Assembly: GCA_029961685.1 (NCBI GenBank)
Contig: JARWKL010000012.1
Coordinates: 3,945,807 to 4,009,806 of the forward strand
Source: Aristolochia californica
Taxonomy: Eukaryota; Streptophyta; Magnoliopsida; Piperales; Aristolochiaceae
DNA length: 64,000 nucleotides
Direction: 5' to 3'
Numbering within the stretch: the stretch's first letter is position 1; each line of letters starts with the position of its first letter. The notes under the pieces are model-generated. The model was not told the origin of the DNA and ran no database searches. It worked only from the letters and a program-made list of their open reading frames with translations. The translations under genes and the position numbers were made by a program. Below are positions 43,804-55,111 of this stretch, one piece after another.

Positions 43804-43815
43804 TGGTTTCAGAGC
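43804..43815 (+). other. Element F primer-binding site
   Basis: TGGTTTCAGAGC, one mismatch from the initiator-Met type, directly after the LTR. Confidence 0.8.
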
Positions 43816-44391
43816 ATTAAATTTAGGATCCCTTATCAAAGGAATGCTCTAAAGAAGTGATGATCAACACTACTCAAAGAAGGTTCTTTTGTGAAGGAAG
43901 ATCACAAGCCGTGAGATAAGTGCTTAAATTTTTTTTCTTCATGTTACTTGTTTCTGAATTTAGAAGATGATTTAAAGATGAGTATGCAAATTCTTTCATC
44001 ATAGTATATTATGGATATGCATGCCTCTCTATCTAGAATAAGCTATCAAAATAGTTTTGTCGATTTGGACATTCTATTAACCGATACCAGTCCATGATCA
44101 GATTGTTGGAATTTTTTTTTTCGTGGGAATAAGTTCCCTGATATAGAAGATTGTTATTGAATCTCTTATGAGTGGTATTAGATGGAAAAAATCAGAATAA
44201 TAATTTAGCATCAATGCTAAAATTCCTCATACATTGAGTTGTTTGAAGAGTACTACTTGGTGTTATTATTAGAATTTTTGAAGAAGGGCCTATCATGGCT
44301 GAAGAGAATATCAAAAGTGATATACTGAGAATCACCACCATACCCTTACGTGGGGTATCAAATTTTATGAGTTGGTCCACATCGGTTCGGA
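43816..44391 (+). pseudogene. Element F leader and first codons of copia gag, truncated
   Basis: After about 480 bp of leader, ATG at 44295 begins MAEENIKSDILRITTIPLRGVSNFMSW, clearly the gag start also seen in element C. The sequence stops at about 44391, where minus-strand family A sequence begins, so F keeps only its 5' tenth. What removed the rest is not visible. Confidence 0.8.
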
Positions 44392-45690
44392 GGTTTAGGG
44401 TTTAGGGTCAACTATTCTATCCGGGTCTGTGTCTTCAAAATAAGGTTTAAGGTTTGATACATGAAAAACATTGTGGAACTTAAACCTTTTCGGTAGCTGC
44501 AATTTGTAGGTGAGGTTGCCCACACATTCAATGATAGGAAAGGGGCCATCATATTTCTTCAAAAGACCTTTGTTCATGCTTTTTAGGTGACAAAATTGTT
44601 CAGGTCTGAATTTGAGAAGGACCTGGTCACCTACATTGAAAGAAGATGTCATCCTCTTCAAATTAGCATGTTTCTTCATCTTTTTAACTGCCTTATGCAA
44701 TAAGACCCGTGCAAGCTCCGTTTTCTCTTTCCACCTCTTCGCCAACAGATGAGCTGCTAGACTTTTCTGTGAAGTGTCAGGAATGAGACCCATGGGAGCC
44801 AAAGTTTGTCGTCTTGTTGCCAACTCGAAAGGACTGTTCCCGATTGATTCTGTTTTCTGAAAATTGATGAAAACTGGGCCACGTCTAACAAGTCTGAGCA
44901 GTTTTTATGATTTGCTGCAACAAAATGGCGTAAGTATTGTTCTAAAAAAATATTTACCCACTCTGTTTGGCCGTCACTTTGAGGATGAAAACTAGAGGAA
45001 AAATTTAGATATGTTCCCAATAGTTTGAATAACTCGGTCCAGAATTTCCCTATGAATTTGGGGTCACAATCACTGATGATCGTTGTGGGCAAGCCCCAAT
45101 GCTTCACCACATGTGCCATTAATGCTCTAGCTGCTCCGTCTGTTGTACAATCACATGGCACCGCTACGAATGTACTATACTTCGTAAATCTGTCTACCAC
45201 CACCATGATAGACATCAACCCATCTTTCTTACGTAATCCAAAGATGAAGTCCATTGAAACAGACTCCCACGACCGCATTGGAATAGGTAAGGGCTGTAGC
45301 AAACCCCTAGGCTTGCGTTGTTCGATCTTATCTTGTTGACAGATAAGACATGTGCATAGAAACTCCTCCACATCATTCTCCATGTCCGACCAATAATACT
45401 GACCAGACAGCAAGGCCAGTCCTTCTTTGACCTGGATGTCTTGCGCACAAGGTATCATGGCATTCCCTCAAGAGGTCATGCCATAGGTTATCGTACTTTG
45501 GCACATACAGTCGATTACCTTTGGTCTTGAGAAATCTGTCGTCAAGCCAGAATCTTCTCGTCTCGCCCAAGGCTGCAGCTTGTGCCATGCTGTAAGCATG
45601 TGCGTCTTGGCAAAGTCCAGTGTGAATCCTGTCTAGCAATGAAACATTGACCAATGTAATTGCTGCTAAGCCTCGTAACCGCAACGTCAC
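44392..45690 (-). pseudogene. Family A integrase, copy A2
   Basis: The minus-strand series from 45650 down: the zinc domain (LRECHDTLCARHPGQ, then CLICQQDKIEQRKPRG), and the core in a 233-codon frame 45458-44757 with SMDFIFGL, IISDCDPKF and SDGQTEW, so all three catalytic positions are present. The C-terminal domain is at 44823-44395 (NVGDQVLLKFRPEQ, FHNVFHVSNLKPYFED). One frameshift lies near 44850. The element is cut before the chromodomain at 44392, so there is no 3' LTR. Confidence 0.88.
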
Positions 45691-46080
45691 ATTTTCTGTT
45701 TTTGCGCCAAGATGGTCCTTCATGTTCACGCTCGCGCCTTGCACATAGCGCATGTCTCTTGTGCCTACGTGCGCATCTTGCTCCTCTTCATGTTCTGTTG
45801 CTACCGCACCGTGCGTGGTGTGAGTGAAGCATGGGCTTGCTGCTGCGGTATACGGGGTTTCAGCCGCTCGAATGCAAGGTGTTGCACGTGTTTCCTCCTC
45901 GATCGCGCGCGCATAATGCTGGTGTTAGCTACGCCATGCGTGCCAAGCTCTGGCTGGTCACTTCTTCGTAAGAGTTAGGTGTGTCTGGCTTCCTGTTCAA
46001 TGCGTCTACAACACCATTGGCCTTCCCCACCTTATACATCATCTGAAAGTCAAACTCAGCCAAGAAATCTTGCCACCAGG
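45691..46080 (-). pseudogene. Spacer between RNase H and integrase in copy A2, rich in CpG
   Basis: A linker not typical of chromoviruses, with runs such as GCGCGCG and Ala/Arg/Cys/Thr-rich reading. The same spacer is in A3 (51831-52150) and partly in A4 (60441-60704). No domain is recognised. Confidence 0.55.
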
Positions 46081-46807
46081 CCTACTTTGGACTGAGTTTT
46101 TTCTGCGTAAGAAAGTAGCTAGATGCGACGTTGTCAATTCTAACAGTAAATTTGGAGCCTAAGAGATAGTGCCTCCAAAGACGTAAACAATGTACATCTG
46201 TCGTCATTTCTCTTTCTTGTATAGTATGTCGTTGCTTAGTTCCATTGAACTACCTACTCTCATAAGCGACTGGGTGTCTGTCCTGTTCTAGTACACCTCC
46301 AATGGCATAGTTTGAGGCGTCTGTATGTACCTCAAACGGCTTACTGAAATCAGCAAGGTGCAACACTGGTTCAACCACTAAGGTGTCCTTTAGCCGCAGG
46401 AATGCTCTTAGGCATGAGTCCGTCCGTTGCCACTTTTGGTCCTTCTGTAGGAGGTCGGTCAAGGGGGCTGCTATAGCTGAGAAGACCTTGATAAACCTCC
46501 TATAATAAACCTCCTCATCTCCTTCAACAATCCAAACTTAGTAATAACCACTTCGCAAATCCAGTTTGGAGAAAACTCACGCCTCTTTCAACTGATCAAA
46601 GAGGTCTGCAATAAGGGGAATAGGGTAATTGTTCTTTATGGTTACCTTGTTGAGCAACCTATAATCGATGCACAATCTCATACTTCCATCCTTCTTAGTC
46701 TGAAAAAATATAGGGGCCCCATAAGGTGTTTTGCTTGGCCTAATGAACCCAGCATCCAGTAGCTCGCTGAGTTGTTTTCGCAGTTCGTCCAACTCTTTGG
46801 GCGCCAT
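46081..46807 (-). pseudogene. Family A reverse transcriptase and RNase H, copy A2, with central deletion
   Basis: From 46807 down: the RT fingers ([53 protein letters not shown]) then KLDLRSGYY. Near 46510-46550 the sequence jumps directly to YYRRFIKVFSAIAAPLTDLLQ, so the palm part with the catalytic YLDD is missing. RNase H follows at 46462-46250 (ADFSKPFEVHTDASNYAIGGVLEQD). Confidence 0.86.
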
Positions 46808-47420
46808 CCGTTATGGTGCTTTTGCTGGCTTTCTTGCTCCGGGCTCAAGCTCTATGCAATGGTCCACCCCTCTCCTAGGTGGTAACCTCGTTAGGAGTTG
46901 TTCAGGCATGACGTCTCTATACTCATGCAGTACAGTTTGTATCTCCTTAGGGGTAGGCATGACCTCAACCTGCCCTATTGCACAAATAGAAGCAATGTAA
47001 GTAGAACAACCCTGCTTAAGACCTTTCTTAAGTTGGAGGGCTGATAGAATTAAGTCCTTTTTTGTTACATCTTTGTTGTCAAGTTCAGAAACAATACAAG
47101 GACTTTGCTCGTCCATAATCCCCACTACCCCAACATGCTGCATTACAAAAGCCTTACAAAGCGTGAAAAACTCCATTCCCAAAATCACATTGAAATCATC
47201 CATGCCAACAATAGTAAAATTCAAAAATCCTACCCACTTGCCTATCTCCACTGGGATATTCTTGGCAATGCCTTGGACTTCACGAGCAGCCGAATTTACA
47301 GCTGTCATTTTGCTCTCATCTTTCTCTTCTTGTATCCTTAGGCGTCTAGCCTCCTCCTCTTAAAGGGAGTTGTGGGTGGCGCCAGTGTCCACCATTGCTT
47401 TAACAATACATTCAGTAAGT
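46808..47420 (-). pseudogene. Family A protease, copy A2
   Basis: Minus-strand frame 47308-46811 covers the protease C-terminal part and linker (GFLNFTIVGMDDFNVILGMEFF, PRRGVDHCIELEPGARKP). The active-site block (VDTGATHN) lies at about 47393-47370, just before a stop that breaks the frame. Confidence 0.82.
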
Positions 47421-48562
47421 GTTAGAAACATAAAAAAGGAGTTCCCTTAGGGTCTTACCGGAAGTGGAGCAGCCTTCTCCTCCTTTGAACGGACAACAAC
47501 ATTGAGAAGTGTTAGAGAGCTCTTCCTAGGCTCAATTCCTCCATTGTCCGGTTCAGTTTGAGCAGCATTGAGGAGCCTCTTTTTAGTACAATCCCTTGCA
47601 TAGGGCTCTCCCCCGCATATGAAATAATGGACCTTCTTTTTCTGTTTGTCCCCTCTTTTCTTCTCTTCCGGCCTAGCCTTGGCGTCCTTTACCCATGGCT
47701 TCTTCTCCTATTTCTCCTTCTTAAAATTTTTTTTACCATTGTTATTTTCCTTAGACACTTTGTTAGTCGAATCATTCCTTCTCTCATATTCGGTTAACTT
47801 TTCAGCCATAGATAAAGTTGAAGCTAATGTTTTTACCTCCCGTCTTCTCAATTCTTACTCAGCCCATGGACGTAAGCCAGCAAGAAAAGAAAAGAGATGA
47901 TCCTCATTTGTCATGTTTGAGATACAAAGTATAAGAGAAGTGAAGGATTGTACATACTCTCTAATAGTGCCTTTCTGCATCAATGCACGAAGTTCCTTCC
48001 TTGCTTGGTACTCGACATCTTTCGAAAAGAACTGTCTCTGTAACTCCCTCTTGAAATAGTCCATAGTGTGGACCGGGTCCTCTCCCTCTTGCTCATCTCC
48101 CATGCATCTGCCCCACCAGAGAATAGCATCATCAAATAAGAACATGGCAGTAGAACTTACCTTAGCTTGCTCATTGGTGAGCTTGCTAGCATGGAAGTAT
48201 TGCTCCACTTGCCATAGCAAATTATCTATGACCTTCATGTCTCTTTTCCTAGTGAAAGACTTTTGCTCAGGCACCTTGATCCTTGCCTATGCATGAGCAA
48301 CCCCTCCATTTGCCAAAGCTTGTTCGCACAAGGAGAGTCTTGCACGCAACTCCCCAGAGAGGTCTTTGACGTCCTTCCCCAATTGTCTCTGCCAATTCGG
48401 AGTTGGCTAATGCTCCTCAATCGTCCTTTGAACGAACTCCTCCTAATTCGTACAAAGATTTTCAACACTGTACAAACGATGCTCAAGAGTTGTAAAACGA
48501 AAGTTAATGTCACTTACTTGTTCTTTGCTTCTTGAAGAATCTTCTCCACTTGTGGAAACCAT
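47421..48562 (-). pseudogene. Family A gag, copy A2
   Basis: Starts at the ATG complementary to 48560-48562 (MVSTSGEDSSRSKEQVSD). The capsid-like frame 48274-47855 reads PEQKSFTRKRDMKVIDNLLWQVEQYFHASKLTNEQ and is intact for 139 codons, the best preserved gag in the window. A Lys-rich linker and a zinc knuckle (about 47625-47590) follow. One stop separates the N-terminus from the capsid part. Confidence 0.85.
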
Positions 48563-48575
48563 TGATTGCAACTTG

Positions 48576-48587
48576 GCTCTAATACCA
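48576..48587 (-). other. Primer-binding site of copy A2
   Basis: On the minus strand TGGTATTAGAGC, one mismatch from the standard, two bases from the LTR end. Confidence 0.8.
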
Positions 48588-48589
48588 GT

Positions 48590-48816
48590 TGTCACGCGGT
48601 TAGTTTTGGACTAAGTCTGTCTAGCCAAGCGGAATATCTACCTCGTGCAGCCTGGCTCTTCCCAAGAACTAGTCACCCTCCTTGTGCCTCGGATCCTCCA
48701 CCCAACCTCCACACTAGATGTTGCAAGAAAAAAAGACAACGGAAAGACCAAAGATATGGAAGAGAAAAACCAACTTTGTATTGAGAAGACAATGTTACAA
48801 AGGGTGGCCAAACACT
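48590..48816 (-). repeat. Family A LTR of copy A2, truncated
   Basis: Only the last 227 bp of the 396-bp LTR remain (on the minus strand, from AGTGTTTGGCCACC to GCGTGACA). The missing 5' part includes the TATA region. It ends exactly where plus-strand A3 begins. Confidence 0.85.
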
Positions 48817-49850
48817 ATTAGAGTAAGTTGCAATCAATGGCTTCCACAAGTGGAGAAGATGCTTCAAGAGGCAAAGAACAAGTAAATTACATTAACTTTC
48901 ATTTTACAACTCTTGAACATCGTTTGGATAGCGTTGAAAATCATTGTACAAACTTGGAGGAGTTTGTTCAAAGGACGATTGAGGAGTATTAGCCAACACC
49001 GAATTGGCTGAGAGGATTTGAGGAACACGTCCATTCAACCATTGCCGTCATGAGGGTGGAGATGGAACTCTCTGGGGAGTTGTGTGCAAGAGTCTCCTTG
49101 TGCGAACAAGCCTTGGCAAATGGAGTGGCTCTTCACTCACAAGCAAAGATCAAGGTGCCTGAGCCAAAGTCTTTCACCGGGAAGAGAGACACGAAGGTCA
49201 TAGATAACTTTCTATGGCAAGTGGAGCAATATTTCCATGCTAGCAAGCTCACCATTGAGCAAGCTAAGGTTAGTACTGCTGCCATGTTCTTATCTGATGA
49301 TGCTATTCTCTGGTGGAGAAGACACATGAGAGATGAGCAAGAAGGAGAGGACCCCGTCCACACTTGGGATGGTTTCAGGAGGGAGTTGTAGAGGCAGTTC
49401 TTTCTGGAAGATGTCGAATACCAAGCAAGGAAGGAACTTCGTGCATTGACGCAGAAAGACACTATTAGAGAGTACGTACAATCCTTCACTTCCCTTATGC
49501 TTTGTATCTCCAACATGACAGATGAGGATCATTTTTTTTCCTTTCTTGTTGGCTTACGTCCATGGGCTGAGCAAGAATTGAGAAGACGGGAGGTAAAGAA
49601 ATTAGCTTCAGCTTTGTCTATGGCTGAAAAGTTAACCGAATATGAGAGAAGGAATAATTTGGCTAACAAAGTATTTAAGGAAAATAACAATGGTAAAACA
49701 AATTTTAAGAAGAAGGAGAAAGGGGAGAAGAAGCCATCGGTAAAGGACGCCAAGGCTAGGCCCGAAGAGAAGAAAAGAGGGGACAAACAGAAAAAGAAGG
49801 TCCATCGTTTCATATGCGAGGGATTGTCCTAAAAAGAAGCCCCTCAATGC
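48817..49850 (+). pseudogene. Family A gag, copy A3
   Basis: The sequence opens with ATTAGAG, the second half of a primer site, so LTR and half the primer site are lost. Gag starts at ATG 48837 (MASTSGEDASRGKEQVNYINF) and meets a TAG at about 48988. The capsid part is at 49050-49391 (PEPKSFTGKRDTKVIDNFLWQVEQYF), and a further frame at 49446-49832 holds the C-terminal capsid and Lys-rich linker. The zinc knuckle is damaged: a deletion at about 49820 removes its middle Cys/His residues. Confidence 0.85.
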
Positions 49851-50440
49851 TGCTCAAACTGAGACGGACAATGGAGGAATTAAGCCTAGGATGGGCTCTC
49901 TAACACTTCTCAATGATGTTGTCCGTTCAAAGGAGGAGAAGGCTACTCCACTTCCGGTCAGACACTTAAGTGAACTCCTTTTTATCTCTCTAACACTTTC
50001 TGGATGTACTGTTAAAGCAATTGTGGGCACTTGCTCCACCGGAGGAGGAGGCTAGACACCTAAGGATACGAGGAGAGAAAGATGGGATAAAAAAGAAAAA
50101 TGTAAATTCTGTTGCTCGTGAAGCCCAATGCATTGCCAAGAACATCCCAACGAAGATAGGCAAGTGGGTAGGATTTTTGAATTTTACTGTTGTTGGCATG
50201 GATGATTTCAATGTGATTTTGGGAATGGAGTTTTTCACAGTTTGTAAGGCTTTTGTAATGCCGCATGTTGGGGTAGTGGGGATTATGGACGAGCAAAGTC
50301 TTTGTACTGTTTCTGAACTTGACAACAAAGATGTAACAAAAACGGACTTAATGCTATCAACCCTCCAGCTTAAGAAAGGTCTTAAGCAGGGCTGTTCTAC
50401 TTACATTGCTTCTATTTGTGCAATAGACTAAGTTGAAGTC
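49851..50440 (+). pseudogene. Family A protease, copy A3, active site deleted
   Basis: The upstream linker is intact (MGSLTLLND), but where A1 reads VDTGATHNFLSEEEARRL this copy reads VGTCST followed by PPEEEARHLRIRG: the Asp is changed to Gly and part of the block is deleted near 50030-50045. The rest (GFLNFTVVGMDDFNVILGMEFF) is normal. Confidence 0.8.
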
Positions 50441-51400
50441 ATGCCTACCCCTAAGAAAATACAAACCGTACTACATGAGTATAAAGACATCATGCTTGAA
50501 CAACTCCCAGCGAGGTTACCACCTAGGAGAGGGGTGGACCATCGCTTAGAGCTTGAGTTCGAAGCAAGAAAGCCAGCACAAGCACCATACAGGATGCCGC
50601 CCAAAGAGCTGGATGAACTGTGTAGACAACTCAGCGAGCTACTGAATGCTAGGTTCATAAGGTCAAGCAAAGCACCTTATGGGGCCCCTATATAGTTTTA
50701 GACTAAGAAGGATGGAAGTATGATACTGTGCATTGATTATAGGAGCTCAACAACGTAACCATAAAGAACAAGTATCCTATTCCCCTTATTGCAGATCTCT
50801 TTGATCAGTTGAAAGAGGCGCGAGTTTTCTCCAAATTGGATTTGCGAAGTGGTTATTACCAAGTTCGGATTGCTGAAGGAGACGAAGGGAAGACTACTTG
50901 TGTAACGAAATATGGGGCTTACGAATTCATGGTTATAACCTTTGGCCTAACCAACGCACCTGCATCATTTTTGCACTCTCATGAACGAGGTATTTTTCGA
51001 ATACTTGGACAAATTTGTCAATGTTTATTTGGATGACATTGTAGTGTACAACAAGAGTATGGACAAACACAAGGAACATCTTCGAAAGGTATTCAAGACA
51101 TTGAGACACAATTAGTTGTATGTCATGGAGGAGAAGTGCTCGTTTGGGTTGCAAGAGGTGTCTTTTCATGGGCATTGGATAGGGGGAGGACGGATATAGA
51201 TGGACAACAAGAAGGTGGAGGTTGTGCGTGACTGGTTGATCCCTTACAAGGTGCGTGAACTTAGGAGTTTTCTTGGTTTTGCAAATTATTATAGGAGGTT
51301 TATCAAGGGCTTCTCAGCTATAGAAGCCCCCTTGACTGACCTCCACGAGAAAGACCAAAAGTGGCAATGGACGGACTCATGCCAAAGAACATTCTAGCAG
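50441..51400 (+). pseudogene. Family A reverse transcriptase, copy A3
   Basis: Blocks in order: [79 protein letters not shown], then in another frame [13 protein letters not shown] (catalytic YLDD at about 51024-51036). The connection domain is at 51200-51397 (LRSFLGFANYYRRFIKGFSAIEAPLTDL). TAG at about 50694 and frameshifts near 50740 and 50975 break it. Confidence 0.87.
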
Positions 51401-51830
51401 CTGAAGGACACCATGGTGGCTGAACCAGTGCTGCACCTTGCTGATTTCAGCAAGCCGTTTGAGATACATACAGACGCCTCAAACTATGCCATTGGAGGTG
51501 TACTAGAACAGGACGGACACCCAGTCGCTTACGAGAGTATGAAGCTCAATGAAACTGAGCAACGGTATATTGTACAAGAAAGAGAAATGACGGTGGTAGT
51601 ACATTTTTTATGTCTTTAGAGGAACTATCTCTTAGGCTCCAATTTTACTATAAGAATTGACAATGTCGCATCTAGCTACTTTCTTACGCAGAAAAAGCTC
51701 AGTCCAAAGCAGGCTTGGTGGCAAGATTTCTTGGCCTAGTTTGACTTTCAGATGATGTATAAGGCAGGGAAGGCTAATGGTGTTGCAGACGCATTGAGCT
51801 GGAAGGTGGACGCACCTAACTCTTACGAAG
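51401..51830 (+). pseudogene. Family A RNase H, copy A3
   Basis: LHLADFSKPFEIHTDASNYAIGGVLEQDGHPVAYES gives the first catalytic Asp (TDAS), and Glu lies in the EREM block. A later block, FLTQKKLSPKQAWWQDFL, leads to KAGKANGVADALS. Stops near 51396, 51618 and 51739. Confidence 0.85.
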
Positions 51831-52150
51831 AAGAAACCAGCCAGAGCTTGGCACACATGGCGCAGCTAACACCAGCATTATGCGTGCGCGTGGCAGAGGA
51901 GGAAACGCGCGCGGCACCTTGCATTTGAGCGGTTGAAACCCTGCATACCGCAGCAGCCAGCACTTGCTTCACGCGCACCACGGGCGATGCGGTAGCAGCA
52001 GAACATGAAGAGGCACACGGCGCGCGTGTAGGTAGAGGAGACATGCGTTTTGCGCAAGGCGCGCGCGCATATGAAGGACCATCTTGGCGTAGAAACAGAA
52101 AATGCGACTTTGCGATTACGAGCATTAGCAGCAATTACATAGGTCAGTGC
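51831..52150 (+). pseudogene. CpG-rich spacer between RNase H and integrase, copy A3
   Basis: Reads as SYEEETSQSLAHMAQLTPALCVRVAEEETRAAPC, then VETLHTAASTCFTRT and RGDMRFAQGARAYEG. Rich in GCGCGC. Matches the A2 spacer on the other strand. Function unknown. Confidence 0.55.
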
Positions 52151-53046
52151 TTCATTGCTAGACAAGATTCGCACTGGACCTCGCCAAGACGCATCGGCTT
52201 ACAGCTTGATGCAAGCTGTAGCCTTGGGTGAGACGAGAAATTTCTGGCTTGACGACGGATTGCTCAAGACCAAAGGGAATCGACTTAATGTGCCAAAGTA
52301 CAATAACCTACGGCGTGACCTCTTGAGGGAATGCCATGATACATTGTGGGCAGGACATCCAGGTCAAAGAAGGACATTGGCTTTGCTGCCTGGTTAGTAT
52401 TATTGGCCGGACATGGAGAATGATGTGGAGGAGTTTGCGCACGTGTCTTATCTGTCAACAAGATAAGATTGAACAACGCAAGCTTAGGGGTTTGCTACAG
52501 CCCTTACCTATTCCAAAGCGGTCGTGGGTATCTGTTTCAATGGACTTCATCTCTGGATTATGTAAGAAAGATGGGTTGGCGTCTATCATGGTGGTGGTAG
52601 ACAGATTTATGAAGTATGGTACATTCGTAGCGGTGCCAAGTGATTGTACAGTAAATGAAGCAGCTAGAGCATTCATGGCACATGTAGTGAAGCACTGGGG
52701 CTTGCCCACAACGATCATCAGTGATCGTGACCCCAGATTCACAGATAGATTCTGGACCGAGTTATTCAAACTATTGGGAACATCTTTAAATTTTTCCACT
52801 AGTTTTCATCCTCAAAGTGACGGCCAAATAGAGTATATAAATGCTTTGTTAGAACAATACTTGCGCCATTTTGTTGCAACAAATTAGAAAAATTGTCCAG
52901 ACTTGTTAGACATGACCCAGTTTTCATACAATTTGCAGAAATCAGAATCAACTGGGCACAATCCTTTCGAGTTGGCAACAAGACGACAACCTTTGGCTCC
53001 CATGGGTCTCATCCCAGACACTTCACGGAAAAGTCCAGTAGCTCAT
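52151..53046 (+). pseudogene. Family A integrase (zinc domain and core), copy A3
   Basis: The zinc-binding part is at 52280-52460 (LRECHDTLWAGHPGQ, TCLICQQDKIEQ). The core frame 52336-52887 has VSMDFISGL, IISDRDPRF and SDGQIEYINALLEQYL, so the three acidic positions are kept. Stops at 52888 and a small frameshift near 52385. The C-terminal part is displaced by two insertions and resumes at 54725 and 56630. Confidence 0.87.
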
Positions 53047-53401
53047 TGATCGGTGCAAAACTACAAGTGCACAATATAGTATTTTTATAGTAAAGTGATG
53101 AGAAGAGTATCGTCCTCAGGGATTGGTAGCTTACTTTTGACAAATACCAAAATTATACTAATCTTAGTTTTATCTAGAAAAATCACTAAGATTTTTGTAA
53201 TTGCAATTCAAAATAAAATCAATTCAAAGCAAAATACGCAAAGGGAAAGAAAAGATGATGTTTGAAGATCAAATTAATGGGAAAGGAAACTTCTAGGAAA
53301 TCGATTTCACCTAATTCCTCATTATGTTTTACTCATCTAACTAATTTAATTTAATTCTTTCTGTTTATTAGCAAATATTTAATTCATCCAAAAGTCTCTT
53401 T

Positions 53402-53459
53402 TGATAGTCAATTGGAAATTATTCTTGTTTTGATAGTCAATTGGAAATTATTCTTGTTC
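53402..53459 (+). repeat. 29-bp tandem duplication in the solo LTR
   Basis: TGATAGTCAATTGGAAATTA and the following bases start at 53402 and 53431. Confidence 0.88.
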
Positions 53460-53830
53460 ATTATTTCACACAAGAGTATGCAAATTAATAAAGCAAGAAA
53501 GCAATAAGACTCATGATTTCAATACTACATAGGTTCATACAAGTCTTTCGATCTCTATATTTACCTATGCCGAAATATTTAAGATCTATCCTATAATTTC
53601 CTCTTTCGATAGCAAATCATAAGATTAACATCATCTAATTAATAGCCAGTTAACTAGAAGCAATAAACTCAGAATAAATCAAATAAACAAAGAAAGAATT
53701 ACTTTAAATTAGTATAGAAAATCAACCATAATTCGGAACTAGATTATATCATTTTCCTAGAATAAATAAAATTTAGTTTGTGCTAAAAATTTAATTCAAT
53801 ATAAACGAATTTACCATAATTATTTTGAGA

Positions 53831-54098
53831 ATAATGGAAGGAAAATGAACACTGAAAAATATTCCCTCTTTCGGTCCCAGCGTCCTCGCAATGCGTCGTT
53901 CGTCTTAAAAAACACCAGGGAAAACATTCCCCCTTTCGGTCGCCGCTCTGTTTACCATAATTATTCTGAGAATAATGGAAGGAAAATGAACACTGAAAAA
54001 TATTCCCCCTTTCGGTCCCAGCGTCCTCGCAATGCGTCGTTCGTCTTCAAAAACACCAGGGAAAACATTCCCCCTTTCAGTCGCCGCTCTGTTTCGCA
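53831..54098 (+). repeat. 141-bp tandem duplication in the solo LTR
   Basis: ATAATGGAAGGAAAATGAAC starts at 53831 and 53972, followed in both by CCCTTTCGGTCGCCGCTCTG or a variant. The two units differ by a few bases. The 132-codon frame across them is a by-product of the repeat; 141 is divisible by three. Confidence 0.88.
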
Positions 54099-54719
54099 GT
54101 CTTCTCTCCCGTCTCTGATCTTCCCTTCCATCTATGATCTTCCCTTCCGTCTATGTTCTTCTTTTCCTCGCAATGCCTCGTTCTCGCTCAAAACCGCTCG
54201 CATCAAATCCTATATCTCTTCCGTAAAATCCAAAAATCAGTAAAATCCTTCCGTAAAATCCTTTCGTTCTTTTTCATATCGGAATCATCCAACCAGATTA
54301 ATTCTTTTTTCCGTTTTCCTCTCTGGATCGTATCTTCACTGCTGTTATCCATCGGGAGTATGTGGTTTCTCGCCGAAGAATAAGGCGACGAGAAGTTTTT
54401 TTCTGTTCCGTGGAAGAAAGACTGTAGAATAATTGAGTTTTTCCTAAGGACTCTCAATTAATGAGCCGGGTCGCTCCTGTCCTGCCGAGACCCGGAATCG
54501 CCCGAGTCAAGCCAGCGAAATGTTCCCGTCCTTTATCCTTAAATTGCACCAATAACAATTATATCTTTATTTTCTTCAATAAAAATTATATCTTTATTTT
54601 CTTCAAATCTGACATAACATTTAAATAAAAAAAATCCTAAAATAAATGAAAATAAATAAAATTAGACTAAGTTTTAAAGTAAAAAAGTGAAAAAATATAT
54701 TAAATTATGCAAGTCATCA

Positions 54720-54767
54720 CTCATCAGCCTCGCGGCGAAGAGGTGGAAAGAGAAAACGGGACTGGCA
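54720..54767 (+). pseudogene. Family A integrase C-terminal fragment of A3 between two insertions
   Basis: 48 bp of host element (AAGAGGTGGAAAGAGAAAAC, matching 474-498 in A1). It ends with the TGGCA target duplication of element G and shows that both insertions hit the same copy. Confidence 0.85.
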
Positions 54768-55111
54768 TGTTACGGTCCCGGATATGACACAAGGATTCGC
54801 AGGAAAGAGGAGGAAGAAGACGAAGATCAAGCCAAAGGGAAACTTGAAACCCTAGAGCTCGTTGAGGAGAACTCTAAGCCTGTTTACTCTAGAATTAACC
54901 TAATTCTCAATACTTCAATGCTTCAATCATTTTTCCCTTCTCATTACTCTTACCCCTTAAATAGGGCTCACCCGGTTAGGGTTTCATAAAATATTACAAA
55001 AATATCCCTATAAATAAATAATTCCAAAAATACCCCTATGACCTAAGATTGAAATAAAATAAAGTAAATTAAAAAAATAACTAAAATAATAATGTTATTG
55101 TGTGCATAACA
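54768..55111 (-). repeat. Element G 3' LTR
   Basis: On the plus strand TGTTACGGTCCCGG to GTGCATAACA. Plus-strand bases 55112-55127 (TTACACCCCCTAGAAG) read on the minus strand as a purine-rich tract ahead of this LTR. Confidence 0.88.

Larger units (their letters stand above)
53047..54719 (-). repeat. Probable solo LTR of a large gypsy element inside A3
   Basis: A 1673-bp insertion with ends TGATCGGTGCAAAAC and AAGTCATCA and a perfect target duplication CTCAT (53042-53046, 54720-54724). No coding domain, primer site or LTR pair was found. On the minus strand it ends '...CCTGAGGACGATACTC' and later 'TTGTGCACTTGTAG', the order seen at the 3' end of Tat/Athila-type LTRs, hence minus orientation. 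Tandem repeats lie at 53402-53460 and 53831-54095. Confidence 0.75.

Noticed and set aside
53845..54243. A 132-codon frame in the solo LTR
   Set aside because: It is produced by a 141-bp tandem duplication (a multiple of three) and encodes no known protein.
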